Assembly: GCA_037138535.1 (NCBI GenBank)
Contig: JBAXIG010000081.1
Location: 1-6,341 of the forward strand
DNA length: 6,341 nucleotides
Source of the DNA: GCA-2737595 sp037138535
GTDB lineage: Bacteria > Actinomycetota > Actinomycetes > Nanopelagicales > Nanopelagicaceae
Direction: 5' to 3'
Shown: one piece after another, positions 1 through 5,349 of the stretch
Layout of the letters: each line of letters opens with the position of its first letter
How positions within the stretch are numbered: the stretch's first letter is position 1
Position numbers and translations under genes: made by a program
Notes under the pieces: generated by a model
Databases searched by the model: none
Seen by the model: the letters and a program-made list of their open reading frames with translations, nothing else
Told to the model about the DNA's origin: nothing

Positions 1-2
1 CA

Positions 3-662
3 GGAATGACGCTATGCAATGCGCGTGGAGTGCACAATCCAGCAACCGCTGAATTGGCCCTGGGGCTAGCGATTGCATCAAGACGTGGCTTTGTGGAGAC
101 AAGTGCGGCACAAGCATCTGGTGAGTGGAAACATCATCGCTACTCCACTCTTGGGGGTTCCAGAGCCGCAATCGTGGGTTATGGATCAATCGCCCACACA
201 CTGGAGACTTACTTGGCTCCCCTGGGTGTTGAAGTTGTTTCATTCTCTCGTTCGGGAAAACTCGGGTCTCTCCCAGTTGCTGATTTTGATGCGCATCTAC
301 CCAGCTTCGATGTGATCTTCCTACTGATGCCGCTCAATTCTGAGAGCCTTCATTTCTTTAATGCTGAACGTTTTTCAGCAATGAAAGATGGCGCGCTCTT
401 GGTAAATATCGCCCGGGGGGCAGTGGTTGATACCTCAGCTTTGGTTGAGGCGCTGGCTACTGGTCGCATTCATGCCGCGATTGACGTGGTGGATCCGGAG
501 CCGTTACCGGCCGGCCATCCGCTCTGGAAGTCACCCCATTTGATCATTACCCCACATATTGGTGGCCAGGCTGATTTGTCTGAGAGCCGCGGGAAAGAGA
601 TGGTGGAGAACCAACTCACCCGCCTCTCAGTGGGCCAGCCATTAGAGAATGTGATCACCTAG
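3..662 (+). CDS. D-isomer-specific 2-hydroxyacid dehydrogenase, C-terminal part (5' end outside window)
   Basis: This is an oxidoreductase of the D-2-hydroxyacid dehydrogenase family, which reduces 2-keto acids (for example glyoxylate or hydroxypyruvate) to D-2-hydroxyacids with NAD(P)H in the cytoplasm. Numbering is from the Met codon at base 6. The Rossmann cofactor motif IVGYGSIA is near residues 56-63, in GxGxxA form. The three family catalytic residues are present: Arg137 in NIARG, Glu165 in DPEP and His184 in TPHIGG. After the second beta strand comes SRSG (Arg82), where NAD-specific members usually have an acidic residue, so NADP(H) preference is inferred. The reading frame is open upstream of base 6, and about 90-100 residues of the usual 310-330 are missing, so the Met at 6 is probably internal. 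The stop is TAG at 660-662. The exact substrate cannot be named. It is convergent with the tRNA and transporter genes. Confidence 0.9.
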   Translation, partial: GMTLCNARGVHNPATAELALGLAIASRRGFVETSAAQASGEWKHHRYSTLGGSRAAIVGYGSIAHTLETYLAPLGVEVVSFSRSGKLGSLPVADFDAHLPSFDVIFLLMPLNSESLHFFNAERFSAMKDGALLVNIARGAVVDTSALVEALATGRIHAAIDVVDPEPLPAGHPLWKSPHLIITPHIGGQADLSESRGKEMVENQLTRLSVGQPLENVIT

Positions 663-839
663 TGACAATGTCCGGACAGGTGTGGTCAAATGTTTAGGTC
701 TGAATCATTTATTCGGCAAGAGACGGTGAAGGTCTACCGTAATCCCAATGTAAGTAATCGACACGAAGCGAGCGAAGTTTTCGCATCACAATCCAAATAA
801 GTCTGGGTTATTTTTAAATCTGAAGTATTAAAAACTTAC
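663..839. other. Convergent intergenic spacer without a recognisable gene
   Basis: This spacer separates the dehydrogenase stop from the 3' end of tRNA-Phe. It contains a perfect 10-base palindrome, TGTCCGGACA (669-678). It also holds a 5-bp inverted repeat ACGGT/ACCGT (723-727, 736-740) with an 8-base loop, and a small hairpin GCGAA-GTT-TTCGC (772-784). None is followed by a convincing T run on either strand. A T5 tract on the - strand lies just past the tRNA-Phe CCA (about 829-833) but has no strong stem in front of it. Transcripts from both sides must end here or nearby, but no standard intrinsic terminator is seen. Confidence 0.5.
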
Positions 840-916
840 TGGTGGCCAGGGACGGGATCGAACCGTCGACCTCACGATTTTCAGTCGCGCGCTCGTACCA
901 ACTGAGCTACCTGGCC
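840..916 (-). tRNA. tRNA-Phe (GAA)
   Basis: On the - strand the sequence folds as a full cloverleaf. The acceptor stem is GGCCAGG/CCTGGCC and the D stem GCTC/GAGC. The anticodon stem CGCGA/TCGTG (one G-T pair) carries the loop CTGAAAA, giving anticodon GAA. The T stem is GACGG/CCGTC with loop TTCGATC, and the discriminator is A at 843. The 3' CCA is encoded (840-842). The gene lies 53 bases after the stop of the last transporter gene, in the same direction. A weak -10-like TAGACT (927-932) could give it its own promoter, but no good -35 accompanies it, so release from the operon transcript by RNase P is an alternative. Confidence 0.97.
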
Positions 917-969
917 TTGCCCGGGAAGTCTACGGGATGTCCAACCCGCTCTGAAATCGGGTGCGAGTC

Positions 970-1782
970 TCATATACGCCCTGATGCGGCACCTTCTGAG
1001 AGACGTTGACTGAGCCACACGGGGAGCGCGAAGAGGGCGATGAGAGTGGCCGCTACGACATTAATGATCGGTGCTTGATTCGGGCGAAAGAGATTGTCGA
1101 AGATCCATTGGGGAAGTGTTTGAATCCCAGCTCCTGAGGTGAAGGTGGTCACCACGATTTCATCAAAGGAGAGCGCAAAGGCAAGAAGAGCGCCGGCGGC
1201 GAGTGCGGAACGGATACTGGGGAAGGTAACAAATCGAAAAGTTTGCCAACTGCCTGCGCCTAAATCACTGGATGCTTCTTCGAGGCTCTTCCCGACTCTC
1301 TTCAATCGAGCTAATACATTGTTGTAGACAACGACGATGCAGAAAGTCGCATGACCAATGATCACCGTTGCGAGACCGAATGAGATTCCGAGGGGTTCAA
1401 GGGTAGTTCGAAAAGCGGAGTTCAACGCAATGCCAGTGATGATCCCTGGAAGAGCAATAGGAAGTATCACTAAAAGCGAGATCGCTTCACGTCCAAAGAA
1501 TTGATAACGCGCTACGGCAAAGGCAACCATGCTGCCTAAGAGAAGAGATATAAGCATTGCCCCTAGACCTGCTTTGACGCTGGTGAGCAGTGCGGTGCGG
1601 ACTCCCTCGTTCTCTACTGCTTTACCCCACCAAGTTGTGGTGAATCCGGCAGGTGGCCAGGAAAAAGTCTTAGAAGGATTGAACGAATTCACCAGGATTA
1701 CTAGTAAAGGTATGTAGAGAAAAGCAAAAACTATGGTGCTTAAGGCTTGAAGGAAAAGTTTGGTCTTCCTGCTGAAATACAT
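970..1782 (-). CDS. ABC importer inner-membrane permease, PotC-like
   Basis: This is the second permease of a spermidine/putrescine-type ABC importer; it would form the membrane channel with the adjacent PotB-like protein. The 270 residues match the usual length of PotC proteins. About six membrane helices can be seen, near residues 12-32, 65-92, 98-121, 134-155, 193-213 and 238-257. The EAA loop that docks on the ATPase is LEEASSDLGAG at 167-177, followed by a Phe/Pro-rich stretch typical of the family. Translation starts at ATG 1782-1780. The upstream gene's TAA shares its last A with this start (TAATG), and a GGAG ribosome site at 1791-1794 lies 8 bases upstream inside the PotB-like gene, so translational coupling is likely. 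Substrate (putrescine, spermidine or another cation) is inferred from family only. Confidence 0.9.
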   Translation of the reverse strand: MYFSRKTKLFLQALSTIVFAFLYIPLLVILVNSFNPSKTFSWPPAGFTTTWWGKAVENEGVRTALLTSVKAGLGAMLISLLLGSMVAFAVARYQFFGREAISLLVILPIALPGIITGIALNSAFRTTLEPLGISFGLATVIIGHATFCIVVVYNNVLARLKRVGKSLEEASSDLGAGSWQTFRFVTFPSIRSALAAGALLAFALSFDEIVVTTFTSGAGIQTLPQWIFDNLFRPNQAPIINVVAATLIALFALPVWLSQRLSEGAASGRI

Positions 1783-2669
1783 TAGAGATTCTCCAATGCA
1801 CCGGATCGTCGCACTAAAAAGAGATATCCCAAGACAGTAATTACTGGCACCATCGCGGCAGCAGCGGCAAAAGGCAGATTTCCTGCGGTACCCACGTTGT
1901 CATAAATAACGTTGGCAAATAGCTGGGTCTTTCCGCCCACAATTTTCACAGTGATGTAATCGCCGAGCGAAAGCGAGAAAGTAAAGATTGATCCTGCAAT
2001 GAGCGAGGGGTACACCAGCGGAAGCACAATTGATCTGAATGTTCTCCCTCCACCAGCGCCGAGATCACTTGATGCTTCAAGAAGTGAATTGGGGAGTCGC
2101 TCAAGACCCGCATAGATCGGCAGAATCATGTACGGGAGCCAGAGGTAGCAAAGCACGATTGTGGTGGCCGCAAGTCCATATCCAGGCGTTCCGAGTCCGA
2201 ATGGATTCAATAGCCAATCTAAAACGCCGCCGTTCGCAAAGAGGGTTCTCCAGGCATAGGCCTTTACAAGGTATGAGGCCCAGAGTGGGAGCAAGAGAAG
2301 GACCACGAGTAGTTGACGCTTTCGAGGGGAGAGAACTTTTGCCATAAAGAGTGCGATAGGGAGGGCAAGGAGCGCGTCGATAATGGTAACCATCAAAGCA
2401 ACACTGATCGATCTAAGGGCGATACGACGATATACATCTGCCGTAATCAGCGTTTGAAAGTTCTCCCATGTGAAAGTTTTTACAAGGGAACCGGTAAATG
2501 AATCGACCGACCAGAAAGCTGAAATAAACATGGAAAAGAGCGAACCAAGGTAGGCGACGATGAGCCAGAAGAGCGGGGCGGAGAGAAGAATGGCTAGTCG
2601 ACTCTTCTCGTGGCGATGAAGCCAACTTGAGGCGCGAAGCTCATTCTGTGGCGCGAGGTTTGCTCTCAT
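1782..2669 (-). CDS. ABC importer inner-membrane permease, PotB-like
   Basis: This is the first permease of the importer. It has 295 residues, usual for PotB. A charged N-terminal tail (residues 1-24) precedes a membrane helix at about 26-51; further helices lie near 86-111, 119-138, 166-187, 222-242 and 264-286. The EAA loop is LLEASSDLGAG at 196-206, nearly the same as in the partner permease, and the following SLGDYIT (234-240) is a common PotB-type motif. The ATG at 2669 has no clear Shine-Dalgarno sequence: the 14 bases between it and the upstream hairpin are A/T-rich and end in GAAAA. This predicts lower translation than the binding-protein gene before it. It ends in TAA overlapping the next start by one base. 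Confidence 0.9.
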   Translation of the reverse strand: MRANLAPQNELRASSWLHRHEKSRLAILLSAPLFWLIVAYLGSLFSMFISAFWSVDSFTGSLVKTFTWENFQTLITADVYRRIALRSISVALMVTIIDALLALPIALFMAKVLSPRKRQLLVVLLLLPLWASYLVKAYAWRTLFANGGVLDWLLNPFGLGTPGYGLAATTIVLCYLWLPYMILPIYAGLERLPNSLLEASSDLGAGGGRTFRSIVLPLVYPSLIAGSIFTFSLSLGDYITVKIVGGKTQLFANVIYDNVGTAGNLPFAAAAAMVPVITVLGYLFLVRRSGALENL

Positions 2670-2683
2670 TTTTCAATCGAAGT

Positions 2684-2712
2684 GGTGGGGTAGCCGGAGC
2701 GACTACCCCACC
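2684..2712 (-). promoter_or_regulatory. Strong intercistronic hairpin between binding-protein and permease genes
   Basis: This is a perfect 10-bp inverted repeat, GGTGGGGTAG / CTACCCCACC (2684-2693 and 2703-2712), with a 9-base loop. It begins 9 bases after the binding-protein stop and ends 14 bases before the PotB-like ATG. No T run follows it on the - strand, so a full intrinsic terminator is unlikely. In other importer operons, hairpins at this place protect the binding-protein mRNA from 3' decay and reduce downstream permease expression. That role is inferred here. Confidence 0.7.
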
Positions 2713-2721
2713 CACATCGAG

Positions 2722-3924
2722 TTAACCCTTGATCTCTGTCCAGGCCTGTGTCCAGGCCGCGTAATCCTTACAAATGCTTCCACGCCCGTCTAGACAACTC
2801 TTCGTGGGAGTTGTCCAGTAATGAATTTGCGAAGCGTAGGCCGCATCTGTGGCGTGATATGAGGTGCAGAAGTTCTTATCTGCAGTCATCGCACAGGAAG
2901 CGGTCTGTGAAGGAGCTTCTCCAAACCACTCAGCAACTTGAGCATTAGCCGAGGGAGAAATGATGTGATCCATCCACTTGTACATGCAATTTGGGTGCTG
3001 AGCCTTCGATGAAATCATCCAGGTATCAGACCAACCAGTTGATCCCTCACTTGGCACGATGGAGTTAACTTTGGCCTTCTTGCCACCATTAACGAGGTTT
3101 ACAATGACTTGCCATGAAGTTCCAATCACGGTGTTACCAGACTCAAAGGATTGAACAGCCTTGGTGTAATCCGACCAGTACTCGCCAATGATGGGCTTCT
3201 GAGTCTTCAAAAGGTCGACCGCTGCTTGGAATTGCGCATCGTCGAGAGCGTATGGATTTGTAATCTTCAGCTCAGGCTTTGTCTTCATCAAGTAGAGAGC
3301 GGCATCTGCAATGTAGATGGGAGAATCGTAAGCCGTGACAGTTCCCTTGTATGGCGAATTCGTGTCAAAGACAGCGCCCCATGAAGTAGGTGCGGCTACT
3401 TTGCCATCGGTATAAGCAAGAACGTTTGCACCCCAACCATGTGGGATACCGTACATCTTTCCACCAGCGGAATTCCACTGTTGATTCTTGAGGAAATCCG
3501 AGACCGTTGTGTAATTAGGCACGAGATCTGTGTTAACTGGTGCGACATCTCCACTGTAGATCAGGCGGAGCGTGGCATCACCGGATGCGGATACTCCGTC
3601 ATATTGACCGGTCTTCATGAGGGTCACCATCTCATCGGAGGTGTTACCGACCTTCACGTTAACTTTGCAGCCGGAAGCCTTCTCAAATGGGGTAACCCAA
3701 TCAACGGCTTTGTCGGTGCTACCGTTTTCCGCATATCCAGCCCAAACCACGATATTGAGCGCGCCTTCTCCATCTCCGACAGATGTTGCGGCTGCGATAT
3801 TGGGGAGCGAAGGGGCGTCGGAGGCAGCATTAGTGGCGGTAGAACTTGAACTAGAACTGCAACTTGCGATTAAGAGCAAAGCGACTGCCATAGTACTTAA
3901 TTGAGTCAACTGAGTTCTTTTCAA
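2722..3924 (-). CDS. Extracellular solute-binding lipoprotein of a Pot-type ABC importer, PotD-like (TTG start)
   Basis: This is the receptor that captures substrate outside the membrane and delivers it to the permeases. From the TTG at 3924 it has 400 residues. The lipoprotein signal is short: Lys2-Arg3, a hydrophobic core, then lipobox IASC with the lipid-carrying Cys22. A Ser/Ala-rich tether (about 23-50) leads into the binding domain, which starts near LNIVVWAGYAE. PotD-like stretches include IPHGWGANVLAY and NPYALDDAQFQAAVDLL. The TTG is chosen because AAGGAG (3932-3937) lies 7 bases upstream and gives a normal signal peptide. An in-frame ATG at 3999 would add 25 polar residues and overlap the ATPase gene. 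The mature protein has six further Cys (86, 313, 344, 353, 377, 385), possibly disulphides. The ligand is not proven; polyamine is the family-based guess. Confidence 0.88.
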   Translation of the reverse strand: MKRTQLTQLSTMAVALLLIASCSSSSSSTATNAASDAPSLPNIAAATSVGDGEGALNIVVWAGYAENGSTDKAVDWVTPFEKASGCKVNVKVGNTSDEMVTLMKTGQYDGVSASGDATLRLIYSGDVAPVNTDLVPNYTTVSDFLKNQQWNSAGGKMYGIPHGWGANVLAYTDGKVAAPTSWGAVFDTNSPYKGTVTAYDSPIYIADAALYLMKTKPELKITNPYALDDAQFQAAVDLLKTQKPIIGEYWSDYTKAVQSFESGNTVIGTSWQVIVNLVNGGKKAKVNSIVPSEGSTGWSDTWMISSKAQHPNCMYKWMDHIISPSANAQVAEWFGEAPSQTASCAMTADKNFCTSYHATDAAYASQIHYWTTPTKSCLDGRGSICKDYAAWTQAWTEIKG

Positions 3925-3931
3925 CTCGAGT

Positions 3932-3939
3932 CTCCTTTT
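3932..3939 (-). promoter_or_regulatory. Strong ribosome binding site that fixes the TTG start of the binding protein
   Basis: The - strand reads AAAAGGAG here, with 7 bases between the AAGGAG core and the TTG at 3924-3922. It is the best Shine-Dalgarno match seen in the operon. It explains a start that a simple longest-frame call would miss. Confidence 0.8.
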
Positions 3940-3957
3940 CTTAGTGGGAGGGGTTAA

Positions 3958-3978
3958 AGGGTAGGGGCTAACTACCCT
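3958..3978 (-). promoter_or_regulatory. Hairpin over the ATPase stop codon, upstream of the binding-protein gene
   Basis: This is a 7-bp inverted repeat, AGGGTAG / CTACCCT (3958-3964 and 3972-3978), with a 7-base loop. The ATPase stop codon TAG (3970-3968) lies in the loop and next to the stem. Its stem core GGGTAG/CTACCC is the same as that of the hairpin after the binding-protein gene (2684-2712). It may act as a 5' stabilising or processing element for the binding-protein message; this is inference. Confidence 0.5.
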
Positions 3979-4999
3979 GTGGTCCGATCTGGAATTCATG
4001 GATTGAATCCCAAAAGATTTGGATAAATTCTCCTATAGCGATATGTGATTGGGAAGAGCCATCGTTTGGTTGAAGTAGGAATAACCGTGTTCCACCGGGA
4101 AGCTCTACGCCAATGCGTGTCGTGGAGCCTAAGTAGACCGAGGAAATGACCCGCGCAGTGAAAGAGCGGTCACCCGTTTTCTTGAGATGTATCTTCTCCG
4201 GCCGAATGCTGATGACTCCCTGCTTCCCAAGAAGCTTCTCACTCGCAATAGGTGTGAGGAGGTTGGAGGTGCCGACAAAACTAGCCGCGAATTCACTGGT
4301 GGGAAATTCATAAACTTCAGCCGCTGAACCAATCTGTTCAACTTTTCCATTATTAAAGAGCGCAATTCTATCGGCCATACTGAGCGCTTCTTCTTGATCA
4401 TGTGTCACAAATACGAAAGTGATTCCTAGTGTTCGTTGTAGTTCTTTTAATTCAACTTGCATTTCGTGACGAAGTTTTAGATCTAGCGCGCCGAGTGGCT
4501 CATCGAGGAGCAGAACTTCAGGCTCATTGATAATTGCTCTTGCTAAAGCAACTCTCTGCCTCTGGCCTCCAGATAATTGTGAAGGTTTGCGTGATTCGTA
4601 TCCTTCGAGACGAACTCTGTTCAAAGCTTTTGCGCTGAGTTCACTTCGATCTTTTTTAGCAACGCCCTTTACCATCAAGCCGTATTGGACATTCTGCAGA
4701 ACTGTCATATGCGGGAAGAGCGCATAATCCTGAAAAACAGTATTTACATTTCGTTCGAACGGAGCTTTCTCCGAAACATCCTGCCCGCCGATGTTGATTG
4801 AACCGTGATCAGGAATCTCAAACCCGGCGATGAGTCGAAGCATGGTGGTTTTTCCAGAGCCAGAGGGGCCCAGCATGGCGAAGAATTCTCCGGCGGCGAT
4901 CTCTAAATCAATGTTGTCGACCGCCCGCACTTTTCCAAAGGTCTTGGTGAGAGCGCGAATAGAAATCGCACTGGACCGAGTGTTGGACCGATCGAGCAT
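3968..4999 (-). CDS. ABC importer ATPase, PotA-like (with C-terminal TOBE domain)
   Basis: This cytoplasmic ATPase powers the importer. It has 343 residues, in the range usual for PotA. The nucleotide-binding domain is complete: Walker A GPSGSGKTT (44-52), Q-loop Gln90 in VFQDYALFPHM, signature LSGGQ (142-146), Walker B LLLDEP (163-168, Asp166 and catalytic Glu167), D-loop Asp173 and switch His200 in VTHDQEE. Residues from about 230 form a C-terminal extension with a TOBE-like region (ISIRPEKIHL onwards, about 258-340), typical of PotA/MalK/FbpC importers. The DYALFPHM and THDQEEALSMADRIA stretches fit polyamine or related CUT1-like ATPases. The ATG at 4999 lacks a Shine-Dalgarno sequence but has a -10-like hexamer exactly placed for leaderless transcription. 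It is the first gene of the operon, 36 bases after tRNA-Asp. Confidence 0.93.
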   Translation of the reverse strand: MLDRSNTRSSAISIRALTKTFGKVRAVDNIDLEIAAGEFFAMLGPSGSGKTTMLRLIAGFEIPDHGSINIGGQDVSEKAPFERNVNTVFQDYALFPHMTVLQNVQYGLMVKGVAKKDRSELSAKALNRVRLEGYESRKPSQLSGGQRQRVALARAIINEPEVLLLDEPLGALDLKLRHEMQVELKELQRTLGITFVFVTHDQEEALSMADRIALFNNGKVEQIGSAAEVYEFPTSEFAASFVGTSNLLTPIASEKLLGKQGVISIRPEKIHLKKTGDRSFTARVISSVYLGSTTRIGVELPGGTRLFLLQPNDGSSQSHIAIGEFIQIFWDSIHEFQIGPQGS

Positions 5000-5005
5000 G
5001 AGGAA

Positions 5006-5011
5006 ATCTTA
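5006..5011 (-). promoter_or_regulatory. Possible -10 element for leaderless transcription of the ATPase gene
   Basis: The - strand reads TAAGAT here, matching TANNNT. Six bases (TTCCTC) separate it from the ATG at 4999, so the start of transcription would fall on the A of the ATG. Leaderless mRNAs are common in actinobacteria. No convincing -35 is seen at 17-18 bases upstream, and transcription could also come from the tRNA promoter. Confidence 0.4.
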
Positions 5012-5035
5012 GTTGGCAAGGCTACGCAAGGTCTG

Positions 5036-5109
5036 CGACCCGGACGGGACTTGAACCCGCGACCTTCGCCGTGACAGGGCGACGCGCTAACCAACTGCGC
5101 TACCGGGCC
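5036..5109 (-). tRNA. tRNA-Asp (GTC)
   Basis: The - strand folds with acceptor stem GGCCCGG/CCGGGTC (one G-T pair) and D stem GCGC/GCGC. The anticodon stem TCGCC/GGCGA carries loop CTGTCAC, giving anticodon GTC. The T stem is GCGGG/CCCGT (G-T at one end) with loop TTCAAGT. The discriminator is G at 5036, the identity base expected for tRNA-Asp. CCA is not encoded (the next bases are CAG), so it must be added after 3' trimming. No terminator follows before the ATPase ATG, 36 bases on. Confidence 0.97.
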
Positions 5110-5111
5110 TT

Positions 5112-5125
5112 ACTGGCGAACCAGT
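5112..5125 (-). other. Small TTCG-loop hairpin just upstream of tRNA-Asp
   Basis: The - strand reads ACTGG-TTCG-CCAGT, a perfect 5-bp stem with a four-base loop, ending 2 bases before the 5' end of tRNA-Asp. In a Glu-Asp precursor RNA it would sit in the spacer and could influence RNase P or endonuclease processing. The closing pair is G-C, not the extra-stable C-G form, so its strength is moderate. The function is inferred. Confidence 0.4.
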
Positions 5126-5130
5126 GAGGT

Positions 5131-5148
5131 ACTGCTTTTACTGCTTTT
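5131..5148. repeat. Two tandem copies of a 9-base repeat in the tRNA spacer
   Basis: The + strand has ACTGCTTTT twice in direct succession (5131-5139 and 5140-5148), within the 68-base spacer between tRNA-Asp and tRNA-Glu. On the transcribed strand this gives an A-rich, single-stranded-looking stretch. It may be simple slippage or an RNase E-type cleavage region; neither is shown. Confidence 0.6.
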
Positions 5149-5177
5149 AATGCGAGATGGTTTCCCATCCTTCTGCG

Positions 5178-5250
5178 TGCCCCCAACGGGATTCGAACCC
5201 GTGTTACCGCCGTGAAAGGGCGATGTCCTAGGCCCCTAGACGATGGGGAC
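5178..5250 (-). tRNA. tRNA-Glu (TTC)
   Basis: The - strand folds with acceptor stem GTCCCCA/TGGGGGC (one T-G pair) and D stem GTCT/GGAC. The anticodon stem TCGCC/GGCGG carries loop CTTTCAC, giving anticodon TTC. The T stem is ACGGG/CCCGT with loop TTCGAAT, and the discriminator is A at 5178. CCA is not encoded (the next bases are CGC). It is the first tRNA of the set, 68 bases before tRNA-Asp, and about 31 bases after the predicted transcription start. Confidence 0.96.
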
Positions 5251-5287
5251 GTAGCCCGTGAAGGCCGGTACCGCTTGGAGCCGTCAC

Positions 5288-5317
5288 AGCATACGGGCTG
5301 GGAGGAGAGGCGACCAA
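5288..5317 (-). promoter_or_regulatory. Probable promoter of the tRNA-Glu / tRNA-Asp unit
   Basis: On the - strand a -35-like TTGGTC (5312-5317) and a -10-like TATGCT (5288-5293) are separated by 18 bases. This would start transcription near 5281, about 31 bases before tRNA-Glu. With no terminator visible after tRNA-Asp, the same promoter could also feed the transporter operon. A 7-base inverted repeat AGCCCGT/ACGGGCT (5253-5259, 5293-5299) overlaps the downstream edge of the spacer. Confidence 0.5.
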
Positions 5318-5349
5318 ACGCGCGTGGCGCTTGGGGAGAGCATGTGCGC

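Noticed and set aside
917..969. Possible terminator between the last permease and tRNA-Phe (ACCCG at 944-948 pairing with CGGGT at 958-962)
   Set aside because: Only 5 bp, no T run after it, and the same CGGG can pair with another CCCG nearby; not strong enough to call.
3439..3849. 136-residue + strand frame opposite the binding-protein gene
   Set aside because: Antisense to a clear coding gene, with no recognisable domain or ribosome site.
916..5036. Genomic island with tRNA attachment sites around the transporter operon
   Set aside because: No integrase, transposase, inverted ends or repeated tRNA 3' fragment was found next to tRNA-Phe or tRNA-Asp; insertion remains an idea based on gene order only.
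4903..5094. 63-residue - strand frame across tRNA-Asp and the ATPase start
   Set aside because: It overlaps tRNA-Asp and the well-supported ATPase gene; it is a shadow.
5320..5330. GCGC-GTG-GCGC inverted repeat after the membrane protein gene as a terminator
   Set aside because: A 4-bp stem followed on the - strand only by GTTTGG; too weak.
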